DNA of 43,633 nucleotides from Streptomyces xantholiticus (GTDB taxonomy: Bacteria; Actinomycetota; Actinomycetes; Streptomycetales; Streptomycetaceae), in assembly GCF_014651015.1 (NCBI RefSeq), contig NZ_BMWB01000010.1, forward strand, positions 6,103 to 49,735, in the 5' to 3' direction. The position numbers were made by a program, and so were the translations under genes. Shown here piece after piece: positions 1 through 6,397 of this stretch (position 1 is the first letter of the stretch; each line of letters begins with the position of its first letter). The notes under the pieces are model-generated. The model was given only the letters and a program-made list of their open reading frames with translations. It was not told where the DNA came from and searched no databases.

Positions 1-1616
1 TCCGTCGGTTCGACGCCCGCCCGCAGCAGGCCGTAGGTGTAGGCGTCCTCCAGGGCCTGCCAGGACGCGGCGATGATGTTGTCCGCGACGCCGACGGTGG
101 ACCACTCGCCGGCGCCGTCGCCGGTCGTGATCAGCACACGGGTGGTCGAGCCGGTGCCGTGGCGGCCCTCGAGGATACGGACCTTGTAGTCGATCAGCTC
201 CAGCTTCGCGAGCTGCGGGTAGATCTTCTCCAGCCCTACCCGCATCGCGCGGTCAAGGGCGTTGACCGGGCCGTTGCCCTCCGCGGTCGCGACGATCCGC
301 TCGCCCTTCGCCCACAGCTTCACCGTGGCCTCGTTGGCGTGCGTGCCGTCGGGGCGGTCCTCGACGATCGCCCGCCAGGACTCGGTGCGGTAGTAGTGGC
401 GGGCCCTGCCCTCCGCCTCCTCGCGCAGCAGCAACTCGAAGGAGGCGTCGGCGGCCTCGTACGTGTAGCCCTGGAGCTCGCGCTCCTTGACCCGCTCGAC
501 GACCCGGCCCACCAGCTCGCGGTCGCCGCCGAGGTCGATACCGAGCTCCTTGCCCTTCAACTCGATCGAGGCGCGGCCGGCCATGTCGGACACGAGCATC
601 CGCATCGTGTTGCCGACGAGTTCGGGGTCGATGTGCTGGTACAGGTCCGGGTCGACCTTGATCGCGGAGGCGTGAAGCCCGGCCTTGTGCGCGAAGGCCG
701 AGACTCCCACATAGGGCTGGTGGGTCGAGGGCGTCAGGTTGACGACCTCGGCGATCGCGTGCGAGACGCGGGTCATGTCCGCGAGCGCGCCGTCGGGCAG
801 GACCTTCTTGCCGTACTTCAGCTCCAGCGCGGCGACGACCGGGAACAGGTTGGCGTTGCCGACGCGCTCGCCGTAGCCGTTCGCCGTGCACTGGACGTGC
901 GTGGCGCCGGCGTCGACTGCGGCCAGCGTGTTGGCGACCGCGCAGCCGGTGTCGTCCTGGGCGTGGATGCCGAGGCGGGCGCCGGTGTCGGCGAGAACGG
1001 TCGAGACCACGGCCTGGACCTGGGCGGGGAGCATGCCGCCGTTGGTGTCGCACAGGATGACGACGTCGGCACCGGCCTCGTGCGCCGTCCGTACGACGGC
1101 CTTGGCGTACTCGGGATCGGCACGGTAGCCGTCGAAGAAGTGCTCGCAGTCGACGAACACCCGGCGGCCCTGCTCACGCAGGTACGAGACGGTGTCGCGG
1201 ACCATCTCCAGGTTCTCGTCGAGCGTGGTACGCAGGGCGAGCTCGACATGGCGGTCGTGCGACTTGGCGACCAGCGTGATCACCGGGGCACCGGAGTCGA
1301 GAAGCGCCTTGACCTGCGGGTCCTCACTCGCCCTGGCGCCCGCGCGGCGGGTCGCGCCGAAGGCGACCAGCTGGGCGTTCCGGAAGGTGATCTCCTGCTG
1401 GGCGCGGGCGAAGAACTCGGTGTCCCTCGGGTTCGCGCCCGGCCAGCCGCCCTCGATGAAGCCCACGCCGAAGTCGTCGAGGTGCCGGGCGATGGTCAGC
1501 TTGTCCGCGACCGTGAGGTTGATGCCCTCACGCTGGGCGCCGTCGCGCAGGGTCGTGTCGAAGACATGGAAACTGTCGTCGACCTGCTGATCGTGGTCGC
1601 CTGCGGTGGTGGTCAT
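1..1616 (-). CDS. cimA: Citramalate synthase (CimA), C-terminal end cut by window edge
   Basis: DRE-TIM metallolyase of the isopropylmalate synthase superfamily, citramalate branch. It would condense pyruvate with acetyl-CoA to citramalate, the entry to the threonine-independent isoleucine route. Reading in from the ATG at 1614-1616, the protein begins MTTTAGDHDQQVDDSFHVFD and has the family motif TTLRDGAQREG, then VDCEHFFDGYR, CDTNGG and CTANGYGERVGN, followed by the regulatory-type C-terminal domain. About 538 codons are present, close to the usual full length, so only a few residues are missing at the left edge. The motif that is normally HxHN reads His218-Ala-Gln220-Asp, an unusual metal-ligand position. 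The gene has its own 5' leader with an attenuator and an upstream operator-like element. The alternative call, 2-isopropylmalate synthase, is less likely because of the overall sequence type. Confidence 0.93.
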   Translation of the reverse strand, partial: MTTTAGDHDQQVDDSFHVFDTTLRDGAQREGINLTVADKLTIARHLDDFGVGFIEGGWPGANPRDTEFFARAQQEITFRNAQLVAFGATRRAGARASEDPQVKALLDSGAPVITLVAKSHDRHVELALRTTLDENLEMVRDTVSYLREQGRRVFVDCEHFFDGYRADPEYAKAVVRTAHEAGADVVILCDTNGGMLPAQVQAVVSTVLADTGARLGIHAQDDTGCAVANTLAAVDAGATHVQCTANGYGERVGNANLFPVVAALELKYGKKVLPDGALADMTRVSHAIAEVVNLTPSTHQPYVGVSAFAHKAGLHASAIKVDPDLYQHIDPELVGNTMRMLVSDMAGRASIELKGKELGIDLGGDRELVGRVVERVKERELQGYTYEAADASFELLLREEAEGRARHYYRTESWRAIVEDRPDGTHANEATVKLWAKGERIVATAEGNGPVNALDRAMRVGLEKIYPQLAKLELIDYKVRILEGRHGTGSTTRVLITTGDGAGEWSTVGVADNIIAASWQALEDAYTYGLLRAGVEPT

Positions 1617-1720
1617 GCTGTCCTGACTCCTGTCGGATGAGTGGCTCCGGAATGTCTGGCTCCACTTGCCCCCATCATCGCGCGCCGCTCGCCTTCGGCC
1701 GAGGGTGAGGCCGTAAAACG

Positions 1721-1746
1721 AAAAAACCCCTCGCGGGTGCGAGAGG
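1721..1746 (-). terminator. Attenuator terminator upstream of cimA
   Basis: On the minus strand a short stem (arms of the type CCTCTCGC and GCGAGGGG, 3-nt loop) is followed by a run of six T residues, then CGTTTTAC. It lies about 105 nt upstream of the cimA start and 56 nt downstream of the leader peptide stop. The sequence GACCCGCGCGC just before the stem (1750-1760) can pair, with one mismatch, with leader codons at 1817-1827. This gives the competing fold expected of a transcription attenuator. Confidence 0.72.
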
Positions 1747-1801
1747 TCTGCGCGCGGGTCTGGGGCACGGTGCCGCCTGCCGCGGGATTACTGTCCACGG
1801 G

Positions 1802-1843
1802 TCAGCGGTCACTGCGGACCGGCGCGCTGCTGCCGATAATCAT
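1802..1843 (-). CDS. cimA leader peptide (MIIGSSAPVRSDR)
   Basis: Short open frame ATG ATT ATC GGC ... TGA of 13 codons plus stop. Two consecutive isoleucine codons follow the start, and the first is AUU, a rare codon in such a GC-rich genome. This suits sensing of charged tRNA-Ile ahead of a gene that feeds isoleucine synthesis. No strong Shine-Dalgarno sequence is seen. The call rests on its position between an operator-like element and a T-tailed hairpin, the codon content, and the similar layout of the ilvB leader in this window. Confidence 0.62.
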   Translation of the reverse strand: MIIGSSAPVRSDR

Positions 1844-1899
1844 GGCGAACGAGAGCACGGGGGCAGTCTGCCACAGCTTTATGGGGAGCTGGACGGGGA

Positions 1900-1911
1900 T
1901 CTCACTATGTG
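1900..1911 (-). promoter_or_regulatory. NdgR/LtbR-type operator upstream of cimA
   Basis: The minus strand reads CACATAGTGAGA. This matches at every position the 12-bp consensus I remember for the IclR-type regulator LtbR of Corynebacterium, CA(T/C)ATAGTG(A/G)GA. NdgR/AreB is the Streptomyces counterpart, known to act on leucine and isoleucine genes. The flanking bases are also shared with the ilvB site (ATAGTGAGA, two variable bases, then C-C/G-CGTCC). The AT-rich core probably overlaps the -10 region of the cimA leader promoter. Confidence 0.6.
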
Positions 1912-1939
1912 GGCGATTGCGCCCGGGGGTTGGGGTTTG

Positions 1940-1961
1940 GCCTGCGGCGGGCCTGTTCCCC
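1940..1961 (-). repeat. Dispersed GC-rich intergenic repeat, copy 1
   Basis: The minus strand contains AACAGGCCCGCCGCAGGC preceded by GGGG. The same string occurs at 19540-19560 on the plus strand, and a shortened form occurs at 2168-2187 on the plus strand. All three copies lie in intergenic DNA. Confidence 0.65.
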
Positions 1962-2051
1962 ACCCCGCCCTCCCCCTGGCCCGGCGGCGTGGGAGGCCAC
2001 CCACCAGCGGGCGCCGGGCCGCAGGGCGAGTTCGAGCACTGCCCGACGGGT

Positions 2052-2150
2052 CCCGGGCTTGCCCCCAGCAACGACCGAAGCACGGTACAGGCCCCGGACT
2101 TGCCCGGAGCACCGCTCTAAGGGCGCTCCGGGGCCCGGGGTTTGCCCCGG
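2052..2150. repeat. Three degenerate copies of a CCCGG-TTGCCC motif with hairpin
   Basis: CCCGGGCTTGCCCCC (2052-2066), GCCCCGGACTTGCCCGG (2091-2107) and GCCCGGGGTTTGCCCCGG (2133-2150) are imperfect copies spaced about 40 bp apart. Between the second and third is a stem with CGGAGC at 2105-2110 and GCTCCG at 2125-2130. This hairpin is downstream of the TetR gene and may serve as its terminator. Confidence 0.5.
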
Positions 2151-2167
2151 TTCGGGGAGGGCGGGGT

Positions 2168-2187
2168 GGGAACGGCCCGCCGCAGGC
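2168..2187 (+). repeat. Dispersed GC-rich intergenic repeat, copy 2
   Basis: GGGAACGGCCCGCCGCAGGC, a two-base-shorter variant of the repeat at 1940-1961 and in opposite orientation to it. The two copies bracket the 200 bp between the cimA leader and the TetR gene. Confidence 0.6.
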
Positions 2188-2191
2188 GCCG

Positions 2192-2809
2192 CTACCGCAG
2201 CAGCCCCTCCCGAAGGAATTCGCCCACGTGCATCAGCACCTGCTCGCGCCCCACCCCCGGTATGCCCACGGCGACATGCACGCTGAAGCCGTCCAGCAAC
2301 GCTCGCAGCCTCGCCGCGAAGCGGTCGGGGTCCACCGCACGGAACTCGCCGCGGGAGACACCCTCGGCGAGGAGGGCGACCAGGTCGCGGTGCCAGGCGC
2401 CCTCGATCGCGGCCTGACGGCCGCGCATGTCGGCGTCGGCGTCCTGTGAGCGGTTCCAGACCTCGAGCCAGAGCGTCCAGTGGGGGTCACGCGGGCCGTC
2501 GGGGAGGTACAGGGCGACATACGCGTCGAGCCGTTCGCGGGCCGGCGCCTGCCGGGAGAGCAGCCCACCGCGCTCCAGGCCGAGGCGCCCCTCGCTCCAC
2601 TCCAGGGTCTGCAGCAGCAGCTCGTCCTTGCTGCCGAAGTAGTAGAGGAGGTGCCCGCTGCTCATCCCGACCTGCCGGCCGAGACCGGCCATGGTCAGCC
2701 CGTCGAGCCCGCGCTCGGCGATGGTGGCCATGGCGGCGGCGAGCAGGGCCTCTCTCGGCGGTGCGGGCTGGTTGCGGCGTCGGGGGCCGGCGGGGCTGGT
2801 GCTGGTCAC
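2192..2809 (-). CDS. TetR/AcrR family regulator, BetI-like
   Basis: 205-residue regulator. The N-terminal TetR helix-turn-helix spans about residues 18-65 (REALLAAAMATIAERG, LGRQVGMSSGHLLYYFGSKDE). The C-terminal ligand domain resembles the BetI type (LWLEVWNRSQ, RLRALLDGFSVHVAVG). The GTG start at 2807-2809 overlaps the stop of the upstream agmatine deiminase gene by four bases (GTGA), so the two are translationally coupled, and the regulator is the last gene of the ureAB-ureC-deiminase operon. By context it probably controls this operon and perhaps the divergent permease locus. A dyad at 6276-6292 upstream of the first gene is a plausible operator. The ligand is unknown. Confidence 0.88.
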   Translation of the reverse strand: MTSTSPAGPRRRNQPAPPREALLAAAMATIAERGLDGLTMAGLGRQVGMSSGHLLYYFGSKDELLLQTLEWSEGRLGLERGGLLSRQAPARERLDAYVALYLPDGPRDPHWTLWLEVWNRSQDADADMRGRQAAIEGAWHRDLVALLAEGVSRGEFRAVDPDRFAARLRALLDGFSVHVAVGIPGVGREQVLMHVGEFLREGLLR

Positions 2810-3885
2810 GTGTACGTTCTACCCGATCCCCCGTCGCCGGCGGCCCGTAGTTGTGAGGGTCGGACCCGCGGCTGCTGCTGCGTGATGCAGTGGATGCCGC
2901 CGCCGCCCGCGAAGATCGCCCGCGCGTCGACCAGTGTCACGGTCCGCTCGGGGAAGAGCCGTCGGAAGATGCCGGCCGCGATCTCGTCCCGGGGGTCGTC
3001 GAAGCCGCACAGCACCACGCCGCCGTTGCAGATGTAGTGGTTGATGTACGAGTAGTCGACCCATTCGCCCTCGTCGTCGACGAGGACCGTGGGGGCGGGG
3101 ACCTCGACGACCTCCAGACGGCGGCCCTTGGCGTCCGTCTGGGCCGAGAGCAGGGCCACGTTGGCCTTGCACAGTTCGTGATCCGGGTGGGACGGGTCGG
3201 GCTGGGTGTGGACGACGACCACGCCCGGCCGGGCGAAGGCGGCGACGATGTCGACATGGCCGCGGGTCCCGTACGTCCCGTAGTCGCCGCTCAGGCCCCG
3301 CGGCAGCCAGATCGCCCTTCTCGTGCCGAGCCGTGCGTGGATCTCCGCCTCGACCTCGGCGCGGGTCCATTCGGGGTTGCGCTCGGGGCCGAGCTGGACC
3401 GTGTCGGTGAGCAGGACGGTGCCCTCGCCGTCGACGTGGACGGCACCGCCCTCGTTGACCAGCGGGGACGGGTGCACGGGGACGCCCGCGAGGTCCGCGA
3501 CATGGCGGGCGATCTTGGAGTCGTGCTCCCAGCGAGCCCAGTCCGCGGCGCCCCAGCCGTTGAACACCCAGTCGACCGCGGCCAGTCGGGAGCCGTCGGT
3601 GACGAAGGTGGGGCCGATGTCGCGCATCCAGGCGTCGTCCAGGTCCCGTTCGACGATGTCGATGTCCGGGCCGAGGAGTTCGCGGGCGGAGCGTGACTGG
3701 CCCGGTCCGGCGATGACGGTCACCGGCTCGAAGCGCCGTACGGCGCGCGCCACCGAGGCCCAGGCGGCGCGGGCCTCGGTGAGTTCGGCGTCGTTGGTGA
3801 AGGTCGGGTTGGGGCCCGGCCAGGCCATCCAGGTGCGCTCGTGCGGGGCCCATTCGGGGGGCATCCGGAAGGTCATCGCAGGCAT
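2806..3885 (-). CDS. aguA: Agmatine deiminase / peptidyl-arginine deiminase family protein
   Basis: 359-residue guanidino-group hydrolase of the pentein fold. Agmatine deiminases convert agmatine to N-carbamoylputrescine and ammonia. Visible motifs: PPEWAPHERTWMAWP at the N-terminus, WMRDIGPTFV (substrate carboxylate/guanidine site), NEGGAVHVDG, the central RGHVDIVAAF, NHYICNGGVV, and the C-terminal GGGGIHCITQQQPR carrying the nucleophilic cysteine. The catalytic set appears complete. The ATG at 3883-3885 lies two bases after the ureC stop, so it is co-transcribed with the urease-like genes. No N-carbamoylputrescine amidase (aguB) is present nearby, which is notable given the enzyme's expected product. 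Substrate assignment within the family is by motif only. Confidence 0.87.
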   Translation of the reverse strand: MPAMTFRMPPEWAPHERTWMAWPGPNPTFTNDAELTEARAAWASVARAVRRFEPVTVIAGPGQSRSARELLGPDIDIVERDLDDAWMRDIGPTFVTDGSRLAAVDWVFNGWGAADWARWEHDSKIARHVADLAGVPVHPSPLVNEGGAVHVDGEGTVLLTDTVQLGPERNPEWTRAEVEAEIHARLGTRRAIWLPRGLSGDYGTYGTRGHVDIVAAFARPGVVVVHTQPDPSHPDHELCKANVALLSAQTDAKGRRLEVVEVPAPTVLVDDEGEWVDYSYINHYICNGGVVLCGFDDPRDEIAAGIFRRLFPERTVTLVDARAIFAGGGGIHCITQQQPRVRPSQLRAAGDGGSGRTYT

Positions 3886-3887
3886 CC

Positions 3888-5570
3888 TCAGAGGAAGTAG
3901 AGGCGGTTCAGGGAGATCGACTCGGCGGGCTCGGAGCGGATCGGGTCACCGTCGAGCGTGACCAGACCCGTACGGCCGTCCACAAGGACGTCCCCGAGGC
4001 GGGAGTTGAGGAGCAGGTCGCGTGGGCCGATGCCGCGCGTGTCGCGTACGCCGACCCGGCGGCGCCGTGTCGGCATCAGGTCGGAGCCGAGGTCCACCGC
4101 GGCCTGTGCCACGAAGGCGACGGAGATGTCGGCCGGGGTCGCCCCGTACGCGCCGAACTGGGGGCCGAGGACGAGTGGTTCGCAGGTGTCCGTCGCCGCG
4201 TTCGGGTCGCCGACGACTCCGTACGCGGGGAAGCCGGACTTCAGCACCAGCTGCGGCTTGGCGCCGAAGAACTCCGGCCGCCACAGCACGATGTCGGCCA
4301 TCTTGCCGACCTCGATCGAGCCGATCTCATGCGCGAGGCCATGGGCGAGGGCCGGGTTGATGGTCAGCTTCGCCATGTAGCGCAGGACACGTGCGTTGTC
4401 GTCGTGGGTGCCGTCGCCGTCCATCGGGCCGAGCTCTGCCTTCATCTTCCCGGCCATGGCGAAGGTGCGCCGTACCGTCTCACCCGCGCGTCCCATGCCC
4501 TGCGCGTCGGAGGAGGTGATGCCGATCGCGCCGAGGTCGTGCAGCACGTCCTCCGCGCCCATCGTCCCGGACCGGATCCGGTCACGGGCCATGGCGGCGT
4601 CACCGGGGAGGTCGGTCTTCAGGTCGTGGACGGAGACGATCATGCCGTAGTGCTCGGCGACGGCGTCCCGGCCGAAGGGCAGGGTGGGGTTGGTGGAGGA
4701 ACCGATGACGTTCGGCACGCCCGCCATCTTGAGGACGTTCGGTACGTGCCCGCCGCCGCAGCCCTCGATGTGGAAGGCGTGGATCGTCCGGCCGTCGAGG
4801 ACGCGCAGGGTGTCCTCGACCGACAGGCATTCGTTGAGGCCGTCGCTGTGCAGGGCGACCTGGACGTCGTGCTCCTCGGCGACCCTCAGCGCGGTGTCGA
4901 GGGCACGGGTGTGCGCGCCCATGTCCTCGTGCACCTTGAAGCCGGACGCGCCGCCCTCCGCGAGCGCCTCGACGAGCGGTGCGGGATCGGAGGACGAACC
5001 GCGGGCGAGGAAGCCGATGTTGACGGGCCAGGCGTCGAAGGCGTTGAAGGCGTGCTTCAGCGCCCAGGGAGAGTTGACGCCGACGCCCCACACGGGGCCG
5101 AACTCCTGGCCGATGACGGTGGTGACGCCGGAAGCGAGCGAGGCCTCCATGATCCGCGGGGAGAGCAGATGCACATGGGTGTCGACGGCGCCCGCGGTGG
5201 CGATCAGCCCCTCGCCGGAGACGATCGAGGTGCCGGTGCCGACGACGACGTCCACACCGTCGAGGGTGTCCGGGTTCCCGGCCCGACCGATGGCGTGGAT
5301 GCGGCCCTCGCGGATCCCTACGGAGACCTTGCGGATGCCCTGGACGGCATCGATCACCAGCACGTTGCTGATGACGACGTCGCAGGTCTCGCGGACGGCG
5401 GCGGCCTTGAGGTGGAGGCCGTCGCGGGCGGTCTTGCCGAAGCCGGCCAGGAACTCGTCGCCGGGCTTCTGCGCGTCGGACTCGACCCTGACGACGAGGC
5501 CGGAGTCGCCGAGGACGACCCGGTCCCCGGCCCGGGGTCCGTGCACGGATGCGTACTCGTACGGGTCCAT
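3888..5570 (-). CDS. ureC: Divergent urease alpha subunit (UreC-like amidohydrolase)
   Basis: 560-residue nickel amidohydrolase. All metal-site residues are present: His132 and His134 (DTHVHLL), the carbamylated lysine equivalent Lys212 and the neighbouring His214 (GFKVHEDM), His241 (ALHSDGLNE), His267 (FHIEGCGGGH) and Asp355 (SSDAQGMGR). A gapless comparison with the remembered Klebsiella sequence puts Val314-His315-Asp316 where ureases have Cys-His-His in the mobile flap, so the flap cysteine is lost and the catalytic histidine kept. The pocket segment usually GGGTGPAAG reads GQEFGPVWG, and HEDWGATP reads HEDMGAHT. The start overlaps the ureAB stop by one base (TGATG). Accessory genes ureDEFG are absent from the window. 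It may be a true but divergent urease or act on a different ureido or amide substrate. Confidence 0.85.
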   Translation of the reverse strand: MDPYEYASVHGPRAGDRVVLGDSGLVVRVESDAQKPGDEFLAGFGKTARDGLHLKAAAVRETCDVVISNVLVIDAVQGIRKVSVGIREGRIHAIGRAGNPDTLDGVDVVVGTGTSIVSGEGLIATAGAVDTHVHLLSPRIMEASLASGVTTVIGQEFGPVWGVGVNSPWALKHAFNAFDAWPVNIGFLARGSSSDPAPLVEALAEGGASGFKVHEDMGAHTRALDTALRVAEEHDVQVALHSDGLNECLSVEDTLRVLDGRTIHAFHIEGCGGGHVPNVLKMAGVPNVIGSSTNPTLPFGRDAVAEHYGMIVSVHDLKTDLPGDAAMARDRIRSGTMGAEDVLHDLGAIGITSSDAQGMGRAGETVRRTFAMAGKMKAELGPMDGDGTHDDNARVLRYMAKLTINPALAHGLAHEIGSIEVGKMADIVLWRPEFFGAKPQLVLKSGFPAYGVVGDPNAATDTCEPLVLGPQFGAYGATPADISVAFVAQAAVDLGSDLMPTRRRRVGVRDTRGIGPRDLLLNSRLGDVLVDGRTGLVTLDGDPIRSEPAESISLNRLYFL

Positions 5571-6259
5571 CAGTTCTCCTCCGCTCCGAGATAGCCGCAG
5601 GCCGCGGCCCTGCGCAGGGCTTCTTCCTTGGCTCCGGGTGCGTCCAGCGGGCCGTCCACCAGGCCGGCGAAGCCGATGGCGATCCGGTCGCCGCCGATGG
5701 GCAGCAGCCCGACCTCAACGTCACCGCCCGGGTCGAAGCGGACCGAGGCGCCGGCCGGGACGGCGAGCCGCATGCCGTACGCCACGGCGCGGTCGAACCG
5801 CAGCCGCGGGTTGGCCTCGAAGAAGTGGAAGTGCGAGGCGACGCTGACCGGCACGGTCGCGGTATTGCGCACGGTCAGCCGCGGCGCGGGCTCGGTGTCG
5901 GCGTAGCCGGGGCCGGGCAGCAGGGCTCCGGGGGCCGCACCGGGGGCGGCGGCGACGCCGCGGATGGGGTCGCAGACCACGGCAAGACGTGAGCCGTCGT
6001 CGAAGACCGCCTCCACATGGACCTCCGTCACCACCTCCGCGACGCCCGGGAGGACGTCGTCCGGTCCGAGGACCGAGCGGGCGGCCTCGATGGCCTCGGC
6101 GAGTCTGCGGCCGTCGCGGGCGGCCTCGCAGACGGTGTCCGCTATGAGTGCTGTCGCCTCGGGGACATTGAGCCGCAGGCCCCTGGTTCTGCGCGCCCGC
6201 GCCAGCTCGGCGGCGCCGAAGAGCAGCAGCCGGTCGCGCTCGGTCGGGGTCAGTCGCAC
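5570..6259 (-). CDS. ureAB: Fused urease gamma/beta subunit
   Basis: 229 residues. The gamma domain is N-terminal (VRLTPTERDRLLLFGAAELA, residues 1 to about 100, ending HVEAVFDDGSRLAVVCDPI). The beta domain is C-terminal (TVRNTATVPVSVASHFHFFEANPRLRFDRA, AYGMRLAVPAGASVRFDPG). The GTG start at 6257-6259 is chosen because GGAGGT lies 8 nt upstream and because this is where urease gamma subunits begin. An upstream in-frame extension lacks a ribosome site. Beta and gamma assemble with the alpha chain into the urease core. This is the first gene of a four-gene operon (ureAB, ureC, deiminase, TetR). The fusion is seen in several bacteria; here it accompanies an alpha subunit with altered flap residues. 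Confidence 0.88.
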   Translation of the reverse strand: MRLTPTERDRLLLFGAAELARARRTRGLRLNVPEATALIADTVCEAARDGRRLAEAIEAARSVLGPDDVLPGVAEVVTEVHVEAVFDDGSRLAVVCDPIRGVAAAPGAAPGALLPGPGYADTEPAPRLTVRNTATVPVSVASHFHFFEANPRLRFDRAVAYGMRLAVPAGASVRFDPGGDVEVGLLPIGGDRIAIGFAGLVDGPLDAPGAKEEALRRAAACGYLGAEEN

Positions 6260-6275
6260 GTCACACACCTCCACA

Positions 6276-6292
6276 TTTGAGTGCCACTCTAA
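6276..6292. promoter_or_regulatory. Operator-like dyad upstream of ureAB
   Basis: TTTGAGTGCCACTCTAA is an imperfect palindrome located 17 bp before the ureAB start. Its reverse complement (TTAGAGTGGCACTCAAA) matches 14 of 17 bases of the site at 6360-6376, which is in the opposite orientation. The pair suits a dimeric regulator controlling both divergent units. Confidence 0.5.
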
Positions 6293-6343
6293 CAATGGCC
6301 GACCTGGAACGAAACCATTGACTTCGCCGGGGGTATGACGCGC

Positions 6344-6376
6344 ATTGAGCAGCGTTCAATTAGATCGCCACTCAAA
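6344..6376. promoter_or_regulatory. Second operator-like element in the divergent control region
   Basis: TTAGATCGCCACTCAAA at 6360-6376 is the partner of the dyad at 6276-6292. Immediately before it, ATTGAGCAGCGTTCAAT (6344-6360) is a further inverted repeat with 5-bp arms. Both lie just upstream of the remnant permease start at 6398. Confidence 0.42.
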
Positions 6377-6397
6377 CTGCGAAGGCAGGGGCAGCCC

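Noticed and set aside
4623..4640. First impression that the urease flap histidine (His320) was missing
   Set aside because: Gapless 35-residue alignment shows the histidine retained at 315; only the cysteine and the following histidine are changed.
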